Positions 43,038 to 50,748 of a stretch of DNA of 64,000 nt are shown one piece after another. Under the pieces are notes generated by a model, which saw only the letters and a list, made by a program, of their open reading frames with translations, made no database searches and was not told the DNA's origin. The stretch's first letter is position 1; every line of letters begins with the position of its first letter. Source of the DNA: F23-B02 sp963613665 (lineage in GTDB: Bacteria > Bacillota > Clostridia > Oscillospirales > Oscillospiraceae); assembly GCA_963613665.1 (NCBI GenBank), contig CAVEAL010000003.1, forward strand, positions 62,001 through 126,000. The letters run 5' to 3'. The position numbers and the translations under genes were made by a program.

Positions 43038-43643
43038 TCAGTCTACCTCACTTAAATAGTTTTTTCTCAGATCGTATTTGCAGTACTCTGCGGTGATGAT
43101 TGCCGAAAATTCCTTTGCGGCCTTGTCGGCATCATCGTTTATAATGATATAGTCGTAAAAATCCGCGGCGGCGTACTCCTCTTTTGCTCGGATGAGGCGT
43201 GCCTCGATCTTGCGCTCGGAGTCGGTGCCTCTGCTGCGCAGTCTCTTCTCAAGCTCTGCCATAGACGGCGGAATAATGAAGATCATGACGGCCTCAGGCA
43301 TTTTCTCGTGCACCTGGAGCGCCCCCTGCACCTCGATATCAAGCAGCACGTTCATGCCCTCCGAGAGTTTTTTCTCGACGTATGCCTTTGGAGTTCCGTA
43401 GGAATTTGCGACATAAACCGCATGCTCGAGGAACTCGTCATTTGCGACCATATCGCGGAATTTATCAAGATCTACAAAGAAATACTCCTTGCCGTCCACT
43501 TCACCCGGGCGAGGCTTCCTCGTTGTTGCCGAAACCGAAAAGCATACGTCGCTGCGCCCCTCAAGCGCCTTGAAAACAACGGTGCTCTTCCCCGCTCCGG
43601 ACGGTCCGGATATTACTATCAGCTTTCCTCTCTGATCAGCCAT
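43038..43643 (-). CDS. gmk: Guanylate kinase
   Basis: Gmk converts GMP to GDP. The 201-residue protein has P-loop SGPSGAGKST near 11-20, the GMP-binding SATTRKPRPGEVDGKEY near 38-54 and RSRGTDSE near 132. The ATG at 43643 has GGAGGG upstream; the frame extends into remA but is not family-like there. It overlaps remA by 8 nt. Confidence 0.96.
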   Translation of the reverse strand: MADQRGKLIVISGPSGAGKSTVVFKALEGRSDVCFSVSATTRKPRPGEVDGKEYFFVDLDKFRDMVANDEFLEHAVYVANSYGTPKAYVEKKLSEGMNVLLDIEVQGALQVHEKMPEAVMIFIIPPSMAELEKRLRSRGTDSERKIEARLIRAKEEYAAADFYDYIIINDDADKAAKEFSAIITAEYCKYDLRKNYLSEVD

Positions 43644-43896
43644 TTGCTGCACCCTCCTCATTTTTGTTTGACATTCGCCCGGCCAGAACCTCCGGCGTGA
43701 GCGCTGACAGGATAACGTTGCCGCTGTCCATAATAAGAGCCGCCTTCGTACTTCTGCCAAAGGAAGCGTCTATTAACAAACCCTTGTCCCTCACATCCTG
43801 GATCATGCGCTTTATAGGCGCCGATTCAGGGCTCACCATGGCTATAACGCGCTCTGCGCTGACCATGTTTCCGAATCCTATATTTATAAGCGTCAT
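43636..43896 (-). CDS. remA: RemA-family (DUF370) regulator
   Basis: The 86-residue protein matches RemA: IGFGNMVSAERVIAMVSPESAPIKR near 6-30 and KGLLIDASFGRSTKAALI near 38-55. In Bacillus RemA is a DNA-binding regulator of biofilm matrix and osmoprotection genes and is encoded between yloC and gmk, exactly as here. Confidence 0.93.
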   Translation of the reverse strand: MTLINIGFGNMVSAERVIAMVSPESAPIKRMIQDVRDKGLLIDASFGRSTKAALIMDSGNVILSALTPEVLAGRMSNKNEEGAANG

Positions 43897-43903
43897 AACG
43901 TCA

Positions 43904-44782
43904 TCACTCTATATTCTGGATCTGCTCACGTATCTTTTCGATCTCGGACTTGAGATCAACGACAACATGAGCGATCTCCGAGTTCTGACACTTTGAGCCG
44001 GTCGTATTCGCCTCGCGGTTAAATTCCTGAAGGAGAAAGTCTATCTTCCTGCCGATGGGAGAGCCTGTCTCAAGCATCTGCCGCAGCTGGGAAATATGAC
44101 TGCGCAGACGAACGGTCTCTTCGTCAACGGCGACCTTGTCGGCAAAAATTGCTGCCTCCGTGAGTATGCGCGACTCATCTATACCCGATGAGCCGAGGAC
44201 CTCACTGAGTTTACCTAAAAGCCGCTCGCGGTACTCCTTGACCGTAATGGGAGAGCTCTGCTCTATGACGGATACATAGCCTTCAATATTTTCAAGCTTT
44301 GTCAGCACGTCGTCTCTGAGCTTTTCGCCTTCGATTATGCGCATACGGTCAAAATCACACAGCGCCTGCTCGGCAATGGTGCGCATACCCTCTGCCACGG
44401 CATCTGAGTCAAGCTCCTTCTTCTCGACCGACAGGACATCCGGCAGACGGCTTATGCTCATGACGCTTGCGTCGTTCGGCAGGCCGTACTTATCGGAGAT
44501 AAAGCCCAACGCATCAAGATAGCCCTTTAAAAGCGGCTCATTCACCTTAACGAGCATATCGTCCGCCATCGACGTATCGACGGTAACAAAAACATCTACC
44601 TTGCCGCGGCTTATATGCGAGCTGACCGCCTGCTTTATCGCTTCCTCCGCAAACAGGAAGCTACGCGGCATCCTGATCGCCGTATCAAGAAATTTGTTGT
44701 TTACGCTTTTAAGCTCAACGCTTACCTCAATGCCCTCGACAGTGCCCTTGGCGCTGCCATAGCCGGTCATGCTTTTTATCAT
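43904..44782 (-). CDS. YicC/YloC family endoribonuclease
   Basis: The 292-residue protein begins MIKSMTGYG, and has a middle motif and the C-terminal GRKIDFLLQEFNREANTTGSK near 250-270, hallmarks of YicC/YloC. E. coli YicC is an endoribonuclease involved in small-RNA decay. It precedes remA by 7 nt, the conserved Firmicutes linkage. Confidence 0.93.
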   Translation of the reverse strand: MIKSMTGYGSAKGTVEGIEVSVELKSVNNKFLDTAIRMPRSFLFAEEAIKQAVSSHISRGKVDVFVTVDTSMADDMLVKVNEPLLKGYLDALGFISDKYGLPNDASVMSISRLPDVLSVEKKELDSDAVAEGMRTIAEQALCDFDRMRIIEGEKLRDDVLTKLENIEGYVSVIEQSSPITVKEYRERLLGKLSEVLGSSGIDESRILTEAAIFADKVAVDEETVRLRSHISQLRQMLETGSPIGRKIDFLLQEFNREANTTGSKCQNSEIAHVVVDLKSEIEKIREQIQNIE

Positions 44783-44791
44783 TTTTCCACC

Positions 44792-45199
44792 TCAACGAAG
44801 CTGTGTTATCTCAAATTTAATAGGATTCCTGCGCTTGCTGCGGCGCTGATATACCACCATAACGGCAACGGCGGCACAGAACACCGCGAAGCTGCACAAA
44901 ATGCTGAGCCCTTCGCTCAGGCCGCAGCTTTCCGCAGCGACATAGCCTAAAACAAAGGCAATAAGCGGTATAATATACACTACGAACACCGCGCCGAATA
45001 TTCTCGAGCTAAGACTTTCTATGACGACCTTTTCGCCGGGCTTTGCATTGACAGTGTTCTTTGCAAATGCCTTTATTTCATTCTGGAACACACAGCTTTC
45101 ACAATTGCCGCAGTTGCTTCCGCAGGCTGTGCCGCGTGCTACAACGACCTCGGCCATTCCGTTCGGAAGCACCTTGGTGACCACTGCATCCTGAGTCAT
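44792..45199 (-). CDS. RseC/MucC family (SoxR-reducing system type) membrane protein
   Basis: The 135-residue protein has an N-terminal beta domain with a four-cysteine cluster CGSNCGNCESC near 26-36 and two transmembrane helices at about 71-88 and 97-116, followed by a basic tail. Family members bind redox clusters and are often linked to Rnf electron transport; no rnf genes are in the window. It lies between cdaR and yicC, where glmM is common in other Firmicutes. Its substrate or partner is unknown. Confidence 0.85.
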   Translation of the reverse strand: MTQDAVVTKVLPNGMAEVVVARGTACGSNCGNCESCVFQNEIKAFAKNTVNAKPGEKVVIESLSSRIFGAVFVVYIIPLIAFVLGYVAAESCGLSEGLSILCSFAVFCAAVAVMVVYQRRSKRRNPIKFEITQLR

Positions 45200-45217
45200 C
45201 GCTTAAAACCTCCAGTA

Positions 45218-46480
45218 TTAATCCTTGTATATCGTTACGGTCACTTTCACATCACCCACCGCGCCGACATTATCGTGTCCGCTAACGGTGACCTTTGCGT
45301 TTACGATGACCTGCCCCGTTGTCGTGCCGTAATCGGACAGATCGGCTACAACGGTTATATCCTCAGCCTTTATCTTATTGAGTGTATCCTGGCTGAGTGC
45401 GCGGAGCGTTACCTCGATCTCCTTGGTGTCGATAGTCGTGCGGTATCCGCTGGACACGCCCTTGACGGCGATATTCGTCGTTGTAAAGGTCTTGGTATGA
45501 GAGCCGTTTATTTCAACGGTGACTGTAGCCTCCGAAACGCCAGTAAGATTCTGCACATCGTCTGGAAGAGTAATATCAAACGTATGCTCATAGCCGCTGC
45601 TGAATGAGGACAGGTCGATGGAACCGAGCTCGATGGACTCAATGTCGTCAACTATCCTTGAATCGCCGGCTATTTTAATGCTGCTCGGGTCGATGCTGAC
45701 ACTGCAGTCGCTTGACGTTATGCCGCCGCCGGATATGAGCTGCACCTTCAGCGGCACTTCCTTGCTCTTGAGTACCGGCTGTGTCGCCGTCACGGTCTCA
45801 TCAGAGATTATAAGCCCGTCCTTGTCGATAACGTTGTCGTTTTTATCGCGCAGCGTGAACTCCGCTTCCTCGACGTAGGCCGAATCAATGGTCTGATCCT
45901 TGCCGAAGCTGACCCATGCATGATCTATCTTGTTTATAACGTCCTCGGGACCTTCGACGGTTATTGTCTTGGGTTCGAAAACAAACTCCTCGGCCACACA
46001 GCCCTCGGCGATGGCACCCTCAAAGCTGCCCTTGATTTCAATGGTCTTGACGCCGTTTTTGATGACCGTGAAGTTAATGGTGTCCGGCGTTTTGCGCACA
46101 ACGCTTATCTCGCTTTCGTTGACATAGCTCGGGAAAACGAGCTTATAGGTCCATGTCATATTGTTGGGCGAGGTAATGCCGCTCACGTCTATGACAGCCT
46201 TTATATCTGAAGCCTTGAGCTTTGATATCATACTGCGGTTGCCCTTTACAACGATGCTTACGGTATCGGCACTTACATCACTTATCGAGAGGTTATGCTC
46301 GCTCAAAAGCTCCTCCTGCCCCTGAAATTCAACGGGTATGCCGGTGAAGGTAAGGTTGCTGTCGGAAGATTCCTGACCGGTGACATACACCCACATCAGG
46401 AGAGAAAACAGCAGCGAAACGACCATCCAGAATATCTTGCTGTCGTATATCTTTTTAGTTCTTTTTTTCTGTTCCATCAT
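45218..46480 (-). CDS. cdaR: CdaR (YbbR-domain) regulator of c-di-AMP synthase
   Basis: The 420-residue protein has one N-terminal transmembrane helix (about 16-35, FWMVVSLLFSLLMWVYV) and four YbbR-type extracytoplasmic repeats. CdaR binds and modulates CdaA at the membrane. Two tandem ATGs (46480, 46477) are possible starts. The gene overlaps the cdaA 3' end by 26 nt. Confidence 0.93.
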   Translation of the reverse strand: MMEQKKRTKKIYDSKIFWMVVSLLFSLLMWVYVTGQESSDSNLTFTGIPVEFQGQEELLSEHNLSISDVSADTVSIVVKGNRSMISKLKASDIKAVIDVSGITSPNNMTWTYKLVFPSYVNESEISVVRKTPDTINFTVIKNGVKTIEIKGSFEGAIAEGCVAEEFVFEPKTITVEGPEDVINKIDHAWVSFGKDQTIDSAYVEEAEFTLRDKNDNVIDKDGLIISDETVTATQPVLKSKEVPLKVQLISGGGITSSDCSVSIDPSSIKIAGDSRIVDDIESIELGSIDLSSFSSGYEHTFDITLPDDVQNLTGVSEATVTVEINGSHTKTFTTTNIAVKGVSSGYRTTIDTKEIEVTLRALSQDTLNKIKAEDITVVADLSDYGTTTGQVIVNAKVTVSGHDNVGAVGDVKVTVTIYKD

Positions 46481-47348
46481 TGTTCACCTTACGCTTATCG
46501 AAAAAACGAGAAAAAACTTCGGCTGCCGTACTCTTCCTTGTATCTTCAACTATAAGCTCTTTTCGCAGTATCTGCTCGAGCATGGCTACCGAGAGATTGC
46601 GCTTGAGCATACCGTCAACGGCAACGGATATTCCGCCGGTTTCCTCCGACACGATGATCGTTATAGCATCGGACACCTCGCTTGCGCCGATGCCTGCACG
46701 GTGACGCATACCGAGATCCTTGCTGAGATTTGTCTTGCTCGTGAGAGGCAGCACGCAGCCAGCTGCGGCGATCCTGAAATTGCGGATGATGAGCGCACCG
46801 TCATGCAGAGGTGCTTTGGGATAGAATATGTTCTTTAAAAGCTCGGCGGTTATGTCGGCATCTATGATCGTGCCCGTAGTCATGATATCGCTGAGCTTTA
46901 CGTTTCGCTCATAAAGGATAAGAGCGCCGGTCTTTGTCTTTGACATCTGCTCGCAGGCAAGCACAGTCTGCGTAATGGCAGCCTCAACCTTGCTCGTGAC
47001 CTGCACCTTCGGCGAAAAGATGCCGTAAAAGTCCTTGCTGCCCATTCTCGACAGAAGCTTGCGAAGCTCAGGCTGAAATATTATGACTAATGCTATGAGG
47101 CCAATCTCGACCGTCTTGCGCAGGATAAAGTTTATCATCGTCAGGTTGAAAACCGAGGGGCCTGACAGCCACAAGACGATAAGCAACAAGAGTATGCCCT
47201 TTGCGAGGTTATACGAGCTTGTCTTGCGCACAAGATCAATCACCTTATAAAACAGAAAAGCAACGATAAGGATGTCAACGACATCCCAAAAGCTTATTGT
47301 CGAGAGGTAATTGAGCATCCTCAAAAAGTAACCCGAAAAGTCCTGCAT
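46455..47348 (-). CDS. cdaA: Diadenylate cyclase CdaA
   Basis: CdaA makes the essential second messenger c-di-AMP. The 297-residue protein has three N-terminal membrane helices (about 20-100) and a DAC domain with the catalytic DGALII near 184-189 and RHRAGIGASE near 216-225. The ATG at 47348 is chosen over a TTG four codons upstream because GGGGA lies 6 nt before it. It heads a long collinear cluster reaching rsgA. Confidence 0.95.
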   Translation of the reverse strand: MQDFSGYFLRMLNYLSTISFWDVVDILIVAFLFYKVIDLVRKTSSYNLAKGILLLLIVLWLSGPSVFNLTMINFILRKTVEIGLIALVIIFQPELRKLLSRMGSKDFYGIFSPKVQVTSKVEAAITQTVLACEQMSKTKTGALILYERNVKLSDIMTTGTIIDADITAELLKNIFYPKAPLHDGALIIRNFRIAAAGCVLPLTSKTNLSKDLGMRHRAGIGASEVSDAITIIVSEETGGISVAVDGMLKRNLSVAMLEQILRKELIVEDTRKSTAAEVFSRFFDKRKVNNDGTEKKN

Positions 47349-47371
47349 TATAATCCCCAATCATCTTTATC

Positions 47372-47395
47372 TGCGGACTGCGGGTGCAGTCCGCA
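47372..47395 (-). other. Strong hairpin in the cdaA 5' leader
   Basis: A perfect 10-bp stem TGCGGACTGC/GCAGTCCGCA (47372-47381, 47386-47395) with a 4-nt loop lies between the predicted transcription start (~47413) and the cdaA Shine-Dalgarno (47355-47359). No T-run follows on the minus strand. Confidence 0.55.
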
Positions 47396-47419
47396 CTTTG
47401 CTGTATTTTTAATCACTAT

Positions 47420-47448
47420 ATTATATAATATATAAGGCCAAAAGGCAA
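47420..47448 (-). promoter_or_regulatory. cdaA promoter, sigma-A type
   Basis: TTGCCT (47448-47443) and TATAAT (47425-47420) on the minus strand are 17 nt apart. The surrounding AT-rich run carries several alternative TATA-like hexamers. Confidence 0.65.
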
Positions 47449-47459
47449 TTAAATATTAA

Positions 47460-48581
47460 TTAATTTTCTGTATTAGCCGTCATTTCTATCGCGGAGCAGG
47501 CTTCTGCCGCCTGACGCCTGGATATAAACGGCGAAAAGCTTATGCGTACGGTACCGGTTGCTTCCGTACCTGCCGTCTTATGTGCAAGCGGTGCGCAGTG
47601 CAGTCCGCAGCGTGCGGCAACGCCCTTCGCAGCAAGCTTTTCGCAGAATTCCTCACAGCTGAGCTTTTTGTGACGGAAAGAGAGCACTCCTGCCTGAGTT
47701 TGCGTGCTTGCGTAAAAGACTTCGAGCGACGGTAAACGGTTCAGGCGCTCCGACACCTTGCGGCAAAGCTGCGCTTCGTATGCGCCGATATTCTTCGCGC
47801 CTTTGCCGAGAACGTATCTTATGCCCTCACATAGCCCTGCGATGCCGGTGACATTGAGTGTTCCGGCCTCCGCCCTGTCCGGAAGATACGGCGGCATGGC
47901 CTGTATGAGGCTCTCAGATCCGGTTCCGCCGCTCATGAGAGGCTGCGGTGTCTCCTTGCACAAGAGTATCCCCGTCCCCTGCGGGCCGAGCAGGCCCTTA
48001 TGCCCCGGCATTGCGATAAACGCAGCGTTAAGGCGGGAGCAGTCAAGCTCTTCTATACCCGCCGACTGCGAGGCGTCTATTATAAGCGGCACTCCATAGC
48101 GCCTGCACATGTCGGATATCTCATACACAGGCTGTACAAAACCAAATACGTTTGACACGTGGTTGCACACGGCAAGCTCTGCGCCCGGCAGCTTCTCCAC
48201 AAACGCGGATGTCACGCTGTCCGGGTCGAAAAGCTTTCCCGCCGAGACGGAGACGTCAGCTCCGATGTCGTACAGCGGGCGGGTAACGGAATTGTGCTCA
48301 TATCCGGAGATGACAACGCGGCTTCCCCGCCGAGCAAGCGTTCTTATCGCAATGTTCAGCGCATGCGTGGCGTTGAGCGTGAACACTGCATTCTCCGGCT
48401 TATCGAAGTTAAACAGCCGGCACGCAAGACTGCGGCATTCATAGACCTTGTCGGCCGCACGCATTGCGGCGGCGTAGGTTCCCCTGCCCGGGCTGGACAT
48501 GGTATTGAGTGCATTCAGCATCGACTTTTTTACGCTTTCCGGCTTTAAAAAGCTCGTTGCCGCGGAGTCGAGGTATATCAC
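47460..48581 (-). CDS. Cysteine desulfurase family aminotransferase class V protein
   Basis: The 373-residue PLP enzyme has YLDSAATS at the N-terminus, NATHALN near 69, ISGYEHNSV, and the Schiff-base Lys in MPGHKGLLGPQGTG near 191-204. A catalytic-type Cys occurs in AARCGLHCAPLAH near 325-337, typical of the NifS/CsdB-like selenocysteine-lyase type subgroup. It is translationally coupled (4-nt overlap) to the DUF3343 gene upstream, suggesting that persulfide or selenide is passed to that small protein. No iscU or sufU scaffold adjoins it. Confidence 0.9.
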   Translation of the reverse strand: MIYLDSAATSFLKPESVKKSMLNALNTMSSPGRGTYAAAMRAADKVYECRSLACRLFNFDKPENAVFTLNATHALNIAIRTLARRGSRVVISGYEHNSVTRPLYDIGADVSVSAGKLFDPDSVTSAFVEKLPGAELAVCNHVSNVFGFVQPVYEISDMCRRYGVPLIIDASQSAGIEELDCSRLNAAFIAMPGHKGLLGPQGTGILLCKETPQPLMSGGTGSESLIQAMPPYLPDRAEAGTLNVTGIAGLCEGIRYVLGKGAKNIGAYEAQLCRKVSERLNRLPSLEVFYASTQTQAGVLSFRHKKLSCEEFCEKLAAKGVAARCGLHCAPLAHKTAGTEATGTVRISFSPFISRRQAAEACSAIEMTANTEN

Positions 48582-48829
48582 AGGATCACCTCGGTATAGC
48601 CGCCGTCATCGCGTCGCAGAAATATCCTGCCCTGAAGCTGTCCTTCACGGCGCAGCACTCCGGCTGCGGCGGCGCCGCGCGAGTACGAAACGCTGACGCA
48701 GTAGCTGCATCCGCCGGGACTCAGCCCCGCCGGAGCCTTCCTTACGGTCGCCGATATTGCGTTTTTTTCAAGCACTCTGGCCGCAGACTGCGCATAGGTC
48801 AGCGAACGGCACATAAATATATAGCGCAT
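48578..48829 (-). CDS. DUF3343 small protein, possible sulfur/selenium carrier
   Basis: The 83-residue protein starts RYIFMCRSLTYAQSAARVLEKN and contains GGCSYCVSVSY near 39-49, the CxxC that defines the DUF3343 Se/S-carrier-like family. Members are usually next to cysteine desulfurases or selenium genes. The ATG at 48829 has a GGGG purine run upstream. Selenium use by this organism is not shown by anything in the window. Confidence 0.8.
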   Translation of the reverse strand: MRYIFMCRSLTYAQSAARVLEKNAISATVRKAPAGLSPGGCSYCVSVSYSRGAAAAGVLRREGQLQGRIFLRRDDGGYTEVIL

Positions 48830-48850
48830 AATTGACCCCTTCTTTTTTTC

Positions 48851-48862
48851 TACATACTATGC
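48851..48862 (-). promoter_or_regulatory. Element identical to one upstream of sipL
   Basis: The minus-strand 12-mer GCATAGTATGTA occurs here, 22 nt before the DUF3343 start, and at 33210-33221, 27 nt before sipL. Both are followed by an A-rich run and a Shine-Dalgarno. It could be a shared -10 region. Confidence 0.4.
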
Positions 48863-48887
48863 AGCGGGAGTATGCGCAGTTAAAATT

Positions 48888-48911
48888 ATCAGGCAGCGAA
48901 AGCTGCCTGAT
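48888..48911 (-). terminator. Terminator of carD-ispD-ispF
   Basis: A perfect 10-bp stem ATCAGGCAGC/GCTGCCTGAT (48888-48897, 48902-48911), GAAA loop on the plus strand, lies 6 nt after the ispF stop. The following minus-strand run is AATTTTAA, so the T-run is short. Confidence 0.75.
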
Positions 48912-48917
48912 GAAAAA

Positions 48918-49385
48918 CTAAACTATAAGAACGACCGCGTGAGCCGCAATGCCGAGGCCTTCGCCCGTAAAACCGAGCTTTTCCTCGGTCGTTGCCTTGA
49001 CGCTGACCGAACCGGTCTCCGTGCCCATAGCATCTGCCAGGGCCCTGCGCATATCCTCGATATAGGGCTTGAGCTTCGGCCGCTGTGCAATAACCGTGCA
49101 GTCAGCGTTTACGACAGCGAAGCCGTGCCCGCGCAGCAGGCTCATAACTTTTTTCAGAAGCTCAATACTGTCCGCGCCGAGATATGCATCGTCGTTGTCG
49201 GGGAAAAGGCCGCCGATATCGCCCAGTGCCGCGGCGCCGAGCAGCGCATCCATAAGAGCGTGGGTCAAAACGTCAGCATCGGAGTGACCGAGCAGGCCCT
49301 TTTCATAGGGTATCTCGACCCCACCGAGGATGAGCCTTCGCCCCTCGACGAGTCTGTGAACATCATAACCGTGTCCGATGCGCAT
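48918..49385 (-). CDS. ispF: 2-C-methyl-D-erythritol 2,4-cyclodiphosphate synthase
   Basis: IspF forms the cyclic diphosphate in the MEP pathway. The 155-residue protein has GHGYDVHR (zinc ligands Asp/His) at the N-terminus, GHSDADVLTHALMDALLGAA near 34-53, and a C-terminal TTEEKLGFTG. Its start overlaps the ispD stop by one base (TAATG). Confidence 0.97.
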   Translation of the reverse strand: MRIGHGYDVHRLVEGRRLILGGVEIPYEKGLLGHSDADVLTHALMDALLGAAALGDIGGLFPDNDDAYLGADSIELLKKVMSLLRGHGFAVVNADCTVIAQRPKLKPYIEDMRRALADAMGTETGSVSVKATTEEKLGFTGEGLGIAAHAVVLIV

Positions 49386-50116
49386 TATCTGCCTCTCCTT
49401 TCGGCGAGTATGCCCTCGGCAATATACATATCGCGTGCAGTCGTGAGCTTAATATTATCCTGCTCACCTGCAACGACGGTAACCTTATATCCCATTGCCT
49501 CGACAGCCGAGCAGTCGTCAGTTATCCTGATGCCCTTCTGCTGCGCACGGGTCAGCGCAGCCTTTATCATCTCTGCCATAAACACCTGCGGTGTCTGCAT
49601 GAGCGCAACAAGATCTCTTGACGGTGTCTCCGCAACGGCGCCCTTGGCATTGAGAACGCGCACGGTGTCCGTCGGTGCAACGGCGGGTGCCGACGCATCA
49701 TGCTGATGAGCCGAGTGAACGACTCTCTCAATGAGTCCTCCGGTGAGGAACGGGCGTGCACCGTCATGGATGGCAATATATTTCGCCCTTTCGTCGGCAT
49801 TGCTCACGCCGATAAGCGAGGACTCGGTTCTTGTTTTGCCGCCGAGTACGACACGGCTTGTCTTTGTGATACCGTAGTCATGGCAGATATCCGCTACCTC
49901 CTGCAGACTTTCGTACTTAGTGACGACAACGATCTCGTCAATGCAGTCGGATGCCTGCAATGCCTTGAGCGTATGCGCGATCACAGGTATACCGCCGAGC
50001 GGCATAAGTATCTTATCCTTACCCATGCGCTGCGAATTTCCGGCGGCGAGCACGACTGCGGTGCAGAAATCGTCGTCCTTTGCTTTGAATTTGAATATCT
50101 TATTTATTATAGACAC
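49385..50116 (-). CDS. ispD: 2-C-methyl-D-erythritol 4-phosphate cytidylyltransferase
   Basis: IspD activates MEP with CTP. The 243-residue protein has the nucleotidyltransferase motif AVVLAAGNSQRMGKDK near 20-35, IHDGARPFL near 116-124, and TPQVF near 163. About 18 N-terminal residues (IINKIFKFKAKDDD) precede the usual start of the domain. Start is GTG at 50116 with AGGAG upstream. It follows carD by 6 nt. Confidence 0.95.
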   Translation of the reverse strand: MSIINKIFKFKAKDDDFCTAVVLAAGNSQRMGKDKILMPLGGIPVIAHTLKALQASDCIDEIVVVTKYESLQEVADICHDYGITKTSRVVLGGKTRTESSLIGVSNADERAKYIAIHDGARPFLTGGLIERVVHSAHQHDASAPAVAPTDTVRVLNAKGAVAETPSRDLVALMQTPQVFMAEMIKAALTRAQQKGIRITDDCSAVEAMGYKVTVVAGEQDNIKLTTARDMYIAEGILAERRGR

Positions 50117-50122
50117 GGATGC

Positions 50123-50605
50123 TTACTCCTTATTAAGTGCTGCACACAGCCTTTTTTCTACGCTTTCATAGTTGGTTTCGGTCGCCACGACGAGCTCGGA
50201 AATCAGGATCTGCTTTGCGGAATGGAGCATTTTGCGCTCACCTGTGGACAGGCCGCGCTCACCGTCGCGCCGCATAAGTCCCTTGACGACGGCCGCAACG
50301 TCAAAAAGATTTCCGCTTTTTATCTTATCCATATTCTCGCGGTAGCGCTTATTCCAGTTCTGAGTCATGGATATTTCAAGCTCACGGAAGGCTTCAAATA
50401 CCTTTTCCGCATCACCGCGCGATATTATGGATCTCACGCCGATATCCTCGCAGCCCACGACCGGAACCATCACGACCATATCACCGACAGGCAGCTTAAG
50501 GACATAGTAGTCCCGTTCGGCGCCGTTAATTTTTTTAGTTACTATACTCTCAATAACGCCGGCACCGTGCATCGGATGCGCAATATAATCGCCAATCTTG
50601 AACAA
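50123..50605 (-). CDS. carD: CarD-family RNA polymerase-binding regulator
   Basis: The 160-residue protein has a CarD/CdnL-type Tudor-like domain (FKIGDYIAHPMHGAGVIE at the N-terminus) and a helical C-terminal domain. CarD proteins stabilise open promoter complexes, often for rRNA genes. The start TTG at 50605 is preferred to a GTG two codons upstream: GGAGG is 7 nt from the TTG and the resulting N-terminus matches the family. carD-ispD-ispF is a frequent clostridial order. Confidence 0.92.
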   Translation of the reverse strand: MFKIGDYIAHPMHGAGVIESIVTKKINGAERDYYVLKLPVGDMVVMVPVVGCEDIGVRSIISRGDAEKVFEAFRELEISMTQNWNKRYRENMDKIKSGNLFDVAAVVKGLMRRDGERGLSTGERKMLHSAKQILISELVVATETNYESVEKRLCAALNKE

Positions 50606-50636
50606 GACCACTCCTCCTTAAAGCTTTTATGATATA

Positions 50637-50665
50637 ATTATACACAAATTGTTGTTTTTTTGCAA
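50637..50665 (-). promoter_or_regulatory. carD promoter, sigma-A type
   Basis: TTGCAA (50665-50660) and TATAAT (50642-50637) on the minus strand are separated by 17 nt, with an A-rich spacer. Confidence 0.75.
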
Positions 50666-50703
50666 GGAAGAATAGTGATTTTCATTGATATTTCAAGAAA
50701 AAC

Positions 50704-50727
50704 AGCCTGCCGCAAATGCGGCAGGCT
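50704..50727 (-). terminator. Terminator of ispH-rpsA
   Basis: A perfect 11-bp stem AGCCTGCCGCA/TGCGGCAGGCT (50704-50714, 50717-50727) with a 2-nt apex is followed on the minus strand by GTTTTTC. It lies 21 nt after the gene. Confidence 0.9.
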
Positions 50728-50748
50728 ATTACAGATTGTTTAACTGTA

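Noticed and set aside
48851..48880. Complete sigma-E promoter for the DUF3343 gene
   Set aside because: The -10-like CATAGTAT is present, but nothing resembling the sigma-E -35 lies 13-15 nt upstream, so only the shared element is reported.
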